DNA of 64,000 nucleotides from Nymphaea colorata (Eukaryota; Streptophyta; Magnoliopsida; Nymphaeales; Nymphaeaceae), in assembly GCF_008831285.2 (NCBI RefSeq), contig NC_045147.1, positions 21,282,981 through 21,346,980 on the forward strand, read 5' to 3'. Shown here in pieces: positions 1 through 11,500 of this stretch. Each line of letters begins with the position of its first letter. The first letter of the stretch is position 1. The position numbers and the translations under genes were made by a program. The notes beneath the pieces were generated by a model that had not been told where the DNA came from, did no database searches, and worked only from the letters and a program-made list of their open reading frames with translations.

Positions 1-1983
1 AAGCTGGAGGGAGAGGTCGAGAGACTGCGGGCTGAACTCGAGGAAGCTCGCGGGGAGGTCAACGAACGAAAGGCGGAGATCGATGTGCAGGCAGCTAGAG
101 CAGCCGAGCTTCAGGATCTCGTTGCCGAGATAAATCGCGAATCGTCTCAGGCTGCCAAACAATTCTCGTCGGAAAAGTTGCAGTTGGAGAAAGATCTCCA
201 ACTTCTGCTGAAGTCTCGAGCCGAACTGGAGGGAGATTGCGCGCGGTGGGTCTCGAAGGCGGAATCACTAGAATCGGAGATTGCAAACTTGAAAACGGAG
301 AGGTCAGACTTGGAAACCCTGTACGAGACTGTGAAGGTCGAGAACTCTGCACGAGAAAGCCGTATCGACGGAATGAACCGGGAATTGGATGAGGCGAAAC
401 AGAGGCAGGACACTCTCGTATCGGAGAAGAACGGACTCGAAGCCCGTGTACTGGAGCTCTTGGCCATGGTGAACGTGAAGCGGGAGAACGCCATCGCTGA
501 AGCGGCGGGAAAATTCTCGTCGGAGAAGTCTCGCGCCGAGAAAGAGCGAAACGAGCTGCTGAAATCCCAGGAGGTCCTTCAAGCGGAACTTGAGCGACTC
601 AGAACAAAGGGAGAATTTCTGGAATCGGAAATATCACGCCTCAGGGCTGATAGATCCGAGCTGCAAAGCCTGTTCGAGGTGGCAAAGGCTGAAAATTCTT
701 CCAAAGAAGCGCGCTTGGACAGGATAAATAGGGAATTATGCGAGGTAAAGGGGCGGTATGATAGTCTCGTCTCGGAGAAGGATGCACTTGAACTCCGCGT
801 TCGGGAACTGACGGATTCCGCCAGGAGTTTGTCATCGGAGAAATCCGCTCTCGAACGTGATTTGTCTGAGTTGCGTATGTCACGTGAAGATCTGGAGAAG
901 GAGATCCAGGAGTCGAAGCGGAAGATGGAGTCGCTTGAATCGGAAATGCTGAGCCTGAAAGCGGAGAAATCAGCAGCGGTGAGCCGGTTTGAGTCGGTTC
1001 AAGCTGAGAAGGATGCACTTGAAATCCGGATGCTCGAAATGACGGACTCCGCCAGCAATTTGTCGTCGGAAAAATCTGTTCTGGAACGTGAATTGTCTGA
1101 GTTGCGTACATCGCGGGAAGTTCTGGAAATAGCGATCTGTGAACTGAAGCAGAAAACTCAGTCGCTTGAATCAGAGTTGTCAAGCCTGAGGGCGGAGATA
1201 TCAGCAGCCGATAACAGGTTCGGGGCGGTTCAGGCAGAAAAGCTGGCTGTGGAGGAGAGATTGGAGGAAGTGACCAGGGAATCGGACGAAGTACGAGCGG
1301 AACATCACCGTCTCGTCTCGGACAGGTCAACTTTTGAAGCCCGGATCAAGTCACTGGAGGACGAGGTTGCGAACTCCTTCGCAGAGGGGGCTCGAATCAT
1401 GGACGAACTATCCAAGTTGTCTCGGGCTTCGTCTGCTCTGGAAGAGGAGCTTCGATTGTCCGTCTCAAAGGCGGAATCACTGGAAGCGGACATGTCGAGG
1501 CTTGAGACCGAGAAATCGGATCTGGAGGTCCGGTACGAGGCTGTGAGGGTGGAAAACTCGGAGAAAGAGAAGAGGCTGGAAGCAGCGAACCGGAATTTGG
1601 ACGGTTGGAAGCTCAAGTACGACATGCTGGTGGCGGAGAGGGACACGCTGCAGGCAAGGATCTCGAATCTGGTGGTAAAATCCGAGAATGCTGAGAACCG
1701 GATCCGGGAGATGGATAAGCACCTGAGTGATCTGCATGTGGAACACGCGCGCTTGATTGCCGGTGCGACTTCGGACGGGCAACGGGTCCGGGAGGCGCAG
1801 GCGAGGTCTGCGGCGCTGGAAGAGGAGGTGGAGCGGTTGAAGGCTGTGGTCTCGGAGGGGGCGGAGGCGAAGCGCGAGGTAATCCGGCAACTGTGCTTCT
1901 CTCTGGATCACCTTCAAGGCAGTTACGACGAGCTCCGGCGGGCGCTGCATCATAACAAGAGGAGCACCGTGCTGGCCTCGTGA
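1..1983 (+). CDS. Long coiled-coil (myosin heavy chain-like) plant protein, 5'-truncated by the window
   Basis: The frame is open from base 1 to a TGA at 1981-1983, giving 660 visible residues; the true start lies outside the window. Nearly the whole product is heptad-patterned, Glu/Lys/Leu/Ser-rich coiled coil with recurring SLESE, SSEKS and RELSELR blocks. Two stretches starting near 809 and 1040 are related at DNA level and 231 bp (77 codons) apart, so the rod grew partly by internal duplication. The last ~35 residues are not simple rod: they contain IRQLCFSLDHLQGSYDELRR. A similar 'IRQLC' tail occurs, from memory, in plant KIP1/NETWORKED-like and CIP1-type coiled-coil proteins, which associate with the cytoskeleton or membranes. 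I infer a protein of that class, but no actin-binding NAB domain is visible because the N-terminus is missing. The visible part has no intron. Third-codon GC is higher than in neighbouring DNA, as expected for an expressed exon. Confidence 0.75.
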   Translation, partial: KLEGEVERLRAELEEARGEVNERKAEIDVQAARAAELQDLVAEINRESSQAAKQFSSEKLQLEKDLQLLLKSRAELEGDCARWVSKAESLESEIANLKTERSDLETLYETVKVENSARESRIDGMNRELDEAKQRQDTLVSEKNGLEARVLELLAMVNVKRENAIAEAAGKFSSEKSRAEKERNELLKSQEVLQAELERLRTKGEFLESEISRLRADRSELQSLFEVAKAENSSKEARLDRINRELCEVKGRYDSLVSEKDALELRVRELTDSARSLSSEKSALERDLSELRMSREDLEKEIQESKRKMESLESEMLSLKAEKSAAVSRFESVQAEKDALEIRMLEMTDSASNLSSEKSVLERELSELRTSREVLEIAICELKQKTQSLESELSSLRAEISAADNRFGAVQAEKLAVEERLEEVTRESDEVRAEHHRLVSDRSTFEARIKSLEDEVANSFAEGARIMDELSKLSRASSALEEELRLSVSKAESLEADMSRLETEKSDLEVRYEAVRVENSEKEKRLEAANRNLDGWKLKYDMLVAERDTLQARISNLVVKSENAENRIREMDKHLSDLHVEHARLIAGATSDGQRVREAQARSAALEEEVERLKAVVSEGAEAKREVIRQLCFSLDHLQGSYDELRRALHHNKRSTVLAS

Positions 1984-4900
1984 ATGATCTTCGGCGGCAG
2001 TCGAGTGTCCTCTGTAAGTTAGTGTTCTGAGAAGTTCTCCGCGTGGCGAACTCGAGTCGTTGAGGAAGTGAAATATTGTTGGGTCCGAACTGCGACCGTC
2101 TTGGGTCCTTTGGGTCCAGTATTAGAATTGTTTGGCGCTGCCTTATTTTGGGAATTTGTACACATTTCGTTTCGGGTCAACTTGGTCTCATTTTGTAATG
2201 GACTGGATTCACCAGTTCAATATTAGAACAGTTGGCTGTATCTAGCTGCCTGGCTCCTTGGTCGAGGGCCGCCTTTTGTTGGCTTCACATCCTCACCTAG
2301 CACTATGTACTGGTGTGGGGGATAAATTTGGTGGATTTAATATTCCTTAGGACGAGTTTTGGGTCGTTTTGTCCTATATTCTGTGAAATACAACTGCATG
2401 CCTAGGACAAGCTAGCCACCAAACGTGTTTAATCAACTCCGTGAATGCAAACATCGGCTACCTCTGTTTTCCAACTTAGATCGTATATGGTTGGAGCTAT
2501 TGTTTTCAAAGTAGAAATTTGTATCCCATAAGCATTAACATTTAAGATTTCATGCTTGAGAATGCTTATGATGATTGAACGAACCATTGCTGCTAAAATC
2601 TAAAGGCATCAAATGCATAAGATCAACTACCAGCTAGCATTCATTCTAGAAAACTTCTTATTCTGTCCCTAACACGTATGTCCAACTACCTCAAAACATT
2701 CACTATGATCGAAAATTCCTTCCATGTCATTAGAAGCAAAGTAGTGCTCATGTCTGCACTAATGTAAATAGATGAAACGCATTTTATAGCGTTCTTTGGA
2801 TTCATCCTTAATTTACAACCAGCATCCGCAAAATGTTTGTAGTACAATAGTTGTAGACCCTTATTGTCATAAAACCAATGGACTGCCAAAAGCTCACTAT
2901 TTATTTGTAACAAAAAAACAGGATTTTTTTTTAAAAAATTACCTCTAAGAGAGAAAACAGATTCTGAATTTTGAGCAAAATTTACCTGTAAGAGCATATT
3001 ATGTAACTAAGGCCCGTATATAGGTATATGTATTTTTTGCTTTTTAGTTTCTAAATTAATTAAATATTTTTTTTATTTTTTGTAATTTTAAAATAAAATT
3101 GGTAATAAGTGCCGATTATGTATTAATCGGCAAGTTGATATTCAGGTTAGGGAAATGAGCTAAAAATAAAAGTTACAATCAAAATGTGTGTATTGTTTAG
3201 TCTTTGAGTTCTCCCAACAATTTCTATAAGATTGCACCTCAAACATTCGATAAACAATCTTTAAAGTACCTTTTACCACAGCAGGCTTAACAAAATCAAA
3301 CTTGAGATTTTGAAATGCTTCATTTAATTAATCGCTTGTTCCCTTTATAAAATCAGGTGACGAAACAAATGATGTACAAAATTTTAAAGTGTTGTTTCAT
3401 ACGTTGGTGCTTAGTGTACCATTAAATAATACAACGCTCTCACCATTGCTTGTTTTCTTATAGCAAGTTGCATGAGATTTCACCAATGCCATCTCGACCA
3501 GCTACATTATGCTCCTCTAAGCTTGAAAGTGATTTTATTACCTAATCAAAATTCTTGCATGCTTTTGCAAAAATTTTTAATTAACATACTTAAAGTAATT
3601 ACATTGGTCTAGCCAGTCCACGTGGTGACTCGATTACGTAAGTTGTTTACATCATCTCAATTTAGATTCGAGTCTAAGATCCAGAAAAGGATTCAATCCA
3701 TTCGATGTAAATTTTGGATCTCAAATTAGCCAGAGGAAAGAGTCGGCTACAAATTTCAGCAATTCCGAACTCAAATTTCTGCCACATGAGTCCAAAGCAT
3801 GTGAGTATATTGGACTCGATGAAGTCCAGATCAGCCGGAGACCGACCTATTTTGGGCGCCCCATCTAGGAAGGATTCCACAGTAGCTTCAAGTATTTGGA
3901 TTGATAAATGGAAGCAGTTAAATTCCAATTAATTTAAACTTGGTTCCAAGAATATTTTATGTTAAAATTCAATTTTTTTATGAACTTACAAGCACCTAAA
4001 TCCATAGAAAATGGCTATAGTATCTTATTCCATCTCGTACAAAGATTACAATAAGCATGGAACGCCAATCTTTCTCTACGACACAGAGGGTACATGGTGA
4101 TTGATTCACGCAAAAACCAGCATAATCCTTCTGCCACATAGCTGTTCTCAGATGAGAAAACTCATGGGAATAACTTTTCCTAAAAGGGGAGTGATTCCAA
4201 CAATTCCAAACGCTTGCCTGAGGTATTTTTCATCAGATTCAGACTAATTTACTCCAAAGTTATTGGAGGCCTGAACATTTTATAGCTAAACAAGAAAAGG
4301 CTTATCGATTGGCAGCTGCAACGTGGATATTCTCTATGCTCGGCTCAACCATCTTCAATACTTAGCCAGAATTTACAAATAATCAAACAAGCAATGCACA
4401 TTTTGCAGATTGTGGCCGTGTTGGCATTGAATTTTCTTCTTTTATACGAATAATTTTAACCAAGTCCACATGTACACATGTTCATGGGGCAATGACCCAT
4501 TCAACTCCACTTAAATTCAGAGGACACGAAGGCGTCAGATTATCTAGCAGTTTAAGAAAACCCGCACCACATGATATCTACATACATACATACATACTGG
4601 TTTTCTATGGTTAGTTATGATACATTTGCCCAACATCACCTCTCTAAGGGGTCAGCATCCGACCTTTAAATTGCAGGAGATGCTGCGACTTTAAGAATTT
4701 AATACTCCACGTCGGTTCTCTAGGCTTATTAGCAGTTGCGTCAAGCACATTTGATGAATAGTTGAGAGAGAAAAAAAAAAAAGTGATGATATTTTCATCA
4801 CATTTTATTAATTTATGTTTATTTCTTTTCTTTTCTTCTTGTCAACCATTCGTCATGATAAACGAAGCAATTCTCAACGAAGCAATTCTCAAGTTAATTG

Positions 4901-6905
4901 ATTCCGTGAGCATGTGTATACATATAACCAGAGTTACCATTCACTCATTATTAAACGTAATAAATAGTCATATTTATATGGTTTACATCTCATATGTCAA
5001 TTATTAGGTCGAGAGTCGAACGGACAGTTTTTTGTTTTTTAAATCGTCAAATATTTTAGGGACCAAAAAAAGGCCTAAGAATGCGACGCTTTGTTTTGGA
5101 GGTATGTTATGATGACGGTCAAGGGAGAAGGTAAGAACCATTTGTTTGTTGAAAAAGAGAAGAGCACCAGTTGCCACATCTTTTTTCTGTTGGTCAAATC
5201 GGCTTCTTAATTGAGTTCCTTTCTGCTGAGCAGAAAGAAAGAAAGATTCAAAGAGAAAGAGACGAAAATTTTGTACCGCCAATCGAAGGGCAGGACGTCG
5301 AGTTCGGGGACTACCCAGCGGGGGACGCGTTTCCGATCGCTGACCCAAGTCGCCGATCTTTCCAGATCGCCGACACGACACGAGCCTGGTGCCAGGTCAG
5401 CATCCGGCGGTGCCAGGTCATCCACAACCTGTCCATTGTTTTTTGCGGTAGTTGGCCGTTGTGGTTGTGCCACGTCAGCCAAATATCGTCTATTTTTTCA
5501 TTTTCAAAGTGAAATTAAAATAATAAAATATTAGGTAGCAGGTAGATCGGCCACTCTTGAGCCCCACAAATTCTAACATGGTTTATTCCGTCCAGTCGAA
5601 CTCACATTCGGCCCTCTCCAGTTTTCAGGTAAATTGTGACTATTTCATTTTTAAAAAAGTAGAAAGACTTTTGGTTCAGTAAATAAAAATAAGAAAAAAA
5701 TAAAAATATAATTAACTAATGCCAATTGTAGTTTTTTCTCTTTTTCTTTTCATGTGAAAAAAAAAAACAAAAACTTATATTTTTTTCTGTTAGGTTTAGT
5801 GTCTAACCATTTCCCACATTTCTATATAAAAGAATGAATTCTATGTTGTCGTGTGTGTGAGATGACTAAAAATTAAAACTCATTTTTAAATAAAACTATA
5901 AATTGTTACTAAAAGCCCTATAATTACTGCATTACAAACTGGTGCTAATGCTCATGTGGTATATATGCAACAATTATTAAATTATCATTATGGCTAAAAA
6001 TGAAGTAGAATTCGGAAAATGATCATATTATTTCTTGTAGTCTCAATTTTTTTATGATATTTGCATGCTTTTGTCATTTTATATTCTTAAATGTGTCACT
6101 ATCAACTTTTTTTTTTTTTGAAGACATATTAAATTGTTAATAACTTATCCATGTCAAAATTTTCCTTGGAATCGGATTTTGAACAAAGTCACTTCTTCTC
6201 TGAATCTAAAGAACAATAATTTGCAATTTTCATTTTATCAAAATAAAGATTGTTTAACACAAAATTTGAAAAAAATATATTAAATTATCACTAACTTATC
6301 CATGCTAAGATTTTCCTTAGAACGGGAAAGTAAGTTCTTATTGAACTCAAAGAACAATAATTTTGCAATTTTCATGACCGGAAAATAAAAATTATTTAAC
6401 ATATAAACTATAAAGGCTAAGTATTTTGAAGCCAGCACTAGATTTTAAATCGGAAAGTATAGTACATCTATCGACTAACGCAACCTTTAAATACAAAAAA
6501 CGTTATTCTTTGTACAAAAATAAAATGGCATGTAGACATATTTATTTTAAAATTATTGAAAAATTAAAAATTGAGTCCCTTTTGTCGCTCCAAAAACTTA
6601 AACATACAAAAATTCTAGACTACCACTCATATAATCTTTTACCAAATTATGTACCCATTCTAACTATGGATTAAATCCTATTTTTAATTCAAAATTAACT
6701 AAATATTTTGAAATCACATCGATAACCGGATATGCTTGATCCATTTTCTTCCGTATGCGAGTTTCTCCCCGATTAATCGGCTTTGTTCCGCTTGCAGTTA
6801 ATTAACCGACCTATGAATCGCCACGTCACACCTAAAGTGGTTTCGAACACGTGGACTCGGTTACCCAAGTCACGCAAACGCGGCGCGGTTGACAAGTTGT
6901 CCGTG
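1984..6905. other. AT-rich intergenic region
   Basis: The first few hundred bases are probably the 3' UTR of the coiled-coil gene. The rest is AT-rich with poly-T/poly-A runs and only short, unconvincing open frames. A GC-richer island at about 5270-5480 has open frames on both strands but no recognisable motif. A 14-bp duplication (gaagcaattctcaa) sits near 4864-4892. I see no gene here. Confidence 0.6.
6124..6410. repeat. Two-copy tandem repeat, about 151-bp unit
   Basis: The block beginning attaaattgttaataactt near 6128 recurs, diverged, near 6279. The shared order is an 'aacttatccatg' block, 'attttcctt', 'aaagaacaataat' and 'gcaattttcat'. It is AT-rich, with no coding content. Confidence 0.7.
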
Positions 6906-6913
6906 TATTTAAG
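6906..6913 (+). promoter_or_regulatory. Putative TATA box of the EDR4-like gene
   Basis: TATTTAAG lies upstream of a leader with CT-rich tracts, as in many plant core promoters. Transcription would begin around 6938-6945. This is an inference from sequence; no other strong TATA motif is placed better for this leader. Confidence 0.4.
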
Positions 6914-7066
6914 ATCCGAGGCGGAGAAGGACGGGATCTGGCCTTCCACCTTCTTCTCTGTGACGAAAATGCCCTCTTGACTTCTTTGACCGTTTCACTC
7001 CTTCCCTGATACACGGGTGAGTCTTAAGGCCAACAGTGTCACTTCACTCCCTATTTCTTCCCCGCA

Positions 7067-7132
7067 ATGGCAAGCCTCTCTCTCTCTCTCTCTCGCACTC
7101 CATTGATGGTGGTGGTGGTGGGATCGCCATGA
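7067..7132 (+). other. Upstream ORF 1 in the EDR4-like leader (21 codons)
   Basis: ATG at 7067 runs through a CT microsatellite (7076-7094, giving alternating Ser/Leu) and a GGT/GTG tract (a run of Val) to TGA at 7130-7132. A second in-frame ATG is at 7106. The stop overlaps the next upstream ATG (7129-7131) as ATGA. It would be translated only if transcription starts upstream of 7067, which the TATA-like box at 6906 suggests. Confidence 0.45.
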
Positions 7133-8502
7133 CCAACAAGATTCCGACATCGGGAAAGGGGGACAACTCGTTGGAGTTATGCCGGAGCGACCCTGTCCAG
7201 CTGAACTTTTCCGCGCCTTACTCAGGTTCCTTGTGTGCATTCTCGTTTTCCTGCTTTTTCCTTTCATCTGCCTCTTCTTTTATAGCAGCACTTACTCTTG
7301 TCTTTTTTCTTTTGCCTCTACTTTTTTAGCAGCATTTACTCTCTCTCTCGCTCTTCCCCCCTATTTTCGAGGATATGGGGATGTGTATCTCGGCCAGTTT
7401 CTTTTTTTCTCTAAATTGAGAAAGAGTTCGGTGGGTGGATAGAATGAGAAAGGCAGCGAGCTCGATTGAAGAATCTGGTGGGTTTGTGATTGGAGGGATT
7501 CCAAATTTGTGGGTTTTTCTTGTTTCTCGGGTAGTTGGTGTTTCTCTTCTTCACTGAAGCGATTTTATGACGTTTTCTGAATTAGAACGAGTAGAGTTCT
7601 ATCTTCTACTCTGTTTCTCGATCCCCAAGTGGTTGGTGTTTTTCTTTCTTAATTACGGTCCCGAGATAGGAAAATTCGCACTAATTCTTTCCCTCGCTTG
7701 AACTTTTTGGTGTTCTGGTTTCTAGTTACAGTTCGATTTGGTTGTTCTTTCACCAATTATCAGAAAATGGTCTGCTTTTTATTGCCTATCTCATGGTTGG
7801 TTATTTCATAGGCTACGGTTTCTTAGCTGAGTACCATTAATTTCGTTTTACAGATTTGGGTTCTCGAAATTACTCTTCTCTTAATCTTACTTTTTTTTTT
7901 CACGCCCTGTAGTGTGGATAATTCGGATGAGATTTTTCTTTTCCAATATTTTTCCTGAAATTGCTGATATCCTTTATATGCTATCTTAGCTTAATTTAGC
8001 TTTTTTCCATCTTGAAGCCCTTTTCTTTTGGTTGAATGTTATATTCGGCTGCCTTGTTTTTTGGTAGCGTAGGAACTCAAACTAAGCAATTAATGGCACC
8101 ACTACTTGTCTAGCTCATATATTTATCGCACGAGGCTTGTCTGATGTTTTCGTTCATTTTCTATATTTTCCTTGTGACGATTTGTCATATTTGGGGCTTG
8201 TTCAATTGAATTGTTGCTTTTTTGTTATTAGCACCTTTTCGTTAAGATCGTTTCTCATGGTCGGTTCTTCATCCAGGAACGGAGCCATCAGCAAACTTCT
8301 ACATGACTGAGTTGATGTAAACTGGCTATCTCTTGTGTGTAGGTATGGTCTGGTATCTCATTGATGCAATAAGATGAATCAAAATTGTTCTAGGTTTTAC
8401 AATCACTGCAACCTATGAGATTCCTTCCAGCCTGAACTTCTATTTTTGCATTTTTCTATGCCAAATTTGACTGTGTTTTCGTTCTTTGTTTCAGAATTAT
8501 GA
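7129..8502 (+). other. Upstream ORF 2 in the EDR4-like leader, spliced, ending on the main start codon
   Basis: ATG at 7129 opens 32 codons to a possible donor CAG|GTTCCT at 7225/7226. Joined to the acceptor TTTCAG ending at 8494, the frame continues GAA-TTA-TGA, stopping at 8500-8502. The main ATG is 8499-8501, so stop and start overlap as ATGA. The total is 34 residues. The acceptor is a good pyrimidine-rich site; the donor is only moderate, so the junction is inferred. Confidence 0.4.
7226..8494 (+). other. Inferred 5'-UTR intron of the EDR4-like gene
   Basis: The stretch is strongly T-rich, has no sustained open frame and ends in a good acceptor (TTTGTTTCAG at 8494), just five bases before the ATG. 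Long leader introns are common in plant genes. The donor at 7226 (GTTCCT) is not ideal, so other donors upstream are possible. Confidence 0.5.
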
Positions 8503-11500
8503 CTTCAGTGGCTAAGGTAAGGCTAGTATATTGCCCAAAATGCCAACACCTTCTTCCAGAAATTGCACAGTTTCCTGTTTACCAGTGTGGCAATTGCAAG
8601 GCCATTCTTCAAGGTGATTCTACTTATTTTGGCTTTTCGGAGTAAAGTTTGTAAAGGCCTTTCTAATTGTCATGTCAAAAAGTTTTTGCTCAATGTTTGT
8701 GTTCTATTTCTGCAGCAAAACATGCAAAAGCCAAACTTGAGGTTGAGCATCAGAAGGCAGATTTGAATTCTAGTTGCAATGGAGCAGCCTCTTCCAATGG
8801 AGATCTCAATCCAGGAAATGCACCTGATTCCAAGCACAGCAATGATAAACACCGACCTGGGGAAGTTTGTCAGAATAAACTTGAATCGACAGCAAAAAGA
8901 GTCTCATCCCTTCCTGTTGATGAATTGGGTTGCAATATAATTTCTGAACTTCCTCAAAGCAGGAAACATTCAGATGGGAACTTTGATAGTAAGGGTTCTA
9001 ATTGCAGGGTGTCCTCAACTGCGTTGAAACCAAACCACAAATCACAGAAGGTCAGGGAAGTAGCTAGCCAAAACAAGACATTGCATTATCCTCTAGGGAA
9101 TGGCTGTGATGATGCAGTGGCAAGTAACGGTCGAAAGGAGCACAAGAACAAAGAGCACTATGAAAGACTCTCACATACTTCAGGTTCTAATAAAGTCAAC
9201 ATAGAAGATGCTGCTTCAGATGCACAGATTGATTGCAGGAAGAAAGAGACTGATGAGGTAACAGCAAAATGTCCAATCTATAATGGCTGCAGCTCCTCAT
9301 CTCCTGGTATTGATTCTGACGACCTTGTTCCTGAGCAGAGACTAAGGTTATCCAGAAGGACATTATTTAAGCAACAAGAAGATGAAGTCACTGATGGGTT
9401 AACAGAATCAATAGAAAAAAATTCAAAATCCAGCTCCCCAGATGCAGGAGCAATGGAAGCACCAAGTTGTTCTTCAGGCTTCATGAACAAAGGGAAAATG
9501 ACAAATCATCCTCCAGTGTCTAAAGGAAGCAGGAGTCCCTCAAAGACAGCCATGCATGTGCACCACACTCAGATAAAAGGTCATGAAGAATTGTATCCTT
9601 TGACTCTGATCCAAGAAAATCTTGAGGATTGCCACAGTCAAGCAGCAGCCCGAAGAAACATGAATTCCAGATTTCTGTTGCAAGAACCATCTTGCTTTCT
9701 TGGTGCGTGTACGATGGATGAAGTTCCATATAACTGTATGGAAGCGATGCACTCTAACCTGGATTATATCCACGATGATCCTTTGGTATTTGACAGAATC
9801 GAATGCCTTGAGCATGAGAGATTTGAGCTTCTGAGAAAGGTGGATGAATTGAGAGACTATATAAGTAGATCACCTCTGGCTCCTGGTAGAACAAATGGAA
9901 GGGTTCCAACTGCCGGACTTCAATTTTATGAAACTGATTCTACCATGGAGCCCACATGGCATGCATTACAGAAACAGTTTAGATGCACTCCTTGTTTTCA
10001 TCAAAGTGAAGCCAAAATGCAAGATTTGCATCAATATCACAAAAATTCTATCCTGGAAGGAGATTGTGTAGAGACACATAGGCAATCTCCTGGCTCCCAC
10101 CCTCAGTCAAAGGGCATGCCAGAAGCATGTAGGTTCTCACAAAGTCCAATTTTAGCACAGCCAAGAATTTGTGGATGTGAATTTTGTTTTTCTGCAGCAA
10201 ATATTATAGAGACAGGTCGAGAAACTGGCAGGAGTCAATGTGCTGATAACAATTCCATCTGCATGTTCAGCTCATGTGCACATTCTCTTAGAAATTATGA
10301 AAGACCCTCACAGCATTCTTCTTGCATTTCTTCTAACCAAGGTCTGTGTAGAGCATGTACAGGACCTTTCCATTACCATGTTAATAGTCCAACTCATGCC
10401 CTCAGACGAACACATGTGGATGCTAGTGTACATTTCCAAGACTCAAACAAGAAGGTGCTTATGGAGCCTGAACATGAAGACATGTGTTTGGAGAGCTTCC
10501 ACCAAGCTGAAGAGATTGCTATGACAATGAAGACAACTGCTTGCCAACCAATATTTGGCGGTGCACCTTTCATAACATGCTATCGTTGCTCAAAGTTGCT
10601 CAAGTTACCTGACCTTCTGCACTCAAAGAAGAGAATTAACAAAGTCAAATGCGGTAATTGCTCTTTGGTTCTCAATTTTGCTGGTTATGACAAGAGGCAC
10701 ATCACTCATGTTAGAAAGCACTGCAGATTGCCACCAGCAGAAATGGATGAAAAAGGTGAAAATGCAAGTTATGAACCCTGCACAACTTGTGATCGACAGG
10801 AAGCCATAGGTGAATTTGCTGACTCGAGACCCACAAATGGGGATGATTTTCAGTCTGGGCCTGTTTCTTGTTCTGAAGTGTGTGGAGCATCAATACCAGG
10901 AAGTCATTTTTCATCGGATGCTGAGCCTAGTTCCCTACCAACTCCATTTCCCATTCTTCCCGATCATGTGCTTGAGAAAATGGGTGCTATGACTAATTCC
11001 CCAGAGTGGATTAGAAAAGGTATGAAACAAACATCCAAGGACTTCATGAATAAACAGAAATACCGTAGATATGCCAATGAAAGTAATAATATATCAGAAG
11101 GTATCGAAGGATCCTTCAGGGCTGCTGCAGGCGCGCCACTTCATAAACATTTTGGATATCTCTCTGCAAGTGACCTATTAAGAAGGGACCGTAATGGAAG
11201 CAAAGAATCAGAAATTGGAATAGCACATTCTCCAGTATTTGGGACAAATTGTTTGGATAAGGACTTGTTTTTGCATGAGATGAAGTTGGAACCATGGGCA
11301 TCTCCAGGTCTTCCAAAAAAAGTTGATAGAGAAAAGAAGTCCAGCAAAGATTCTATAGTTCCTGGATTTATAAAGAAAGGAATTAGGGATCTGAGCCTTG
11401 GGTTGGAGGGTATGAAATCAAAGGTCTTTGTGAATGGGCGACCAATACCAGATAGGTTAGTGAAGAAGGCTGAGGAACGAGCAGGACCCATTCAACCTGG

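Noticed and set aside
85-87. Start codon for the coiled-coil gene at 85
   Set aside because: The codon is GTG and the frame is open and coiled-coil-like back to base 1; the gene is simply cut by the window.
5171-5534. GC-richer island with overlapping frames on both strands
   Set aside because: No frame has a recognisable domain, and both strands are equally open, as expected from composition.
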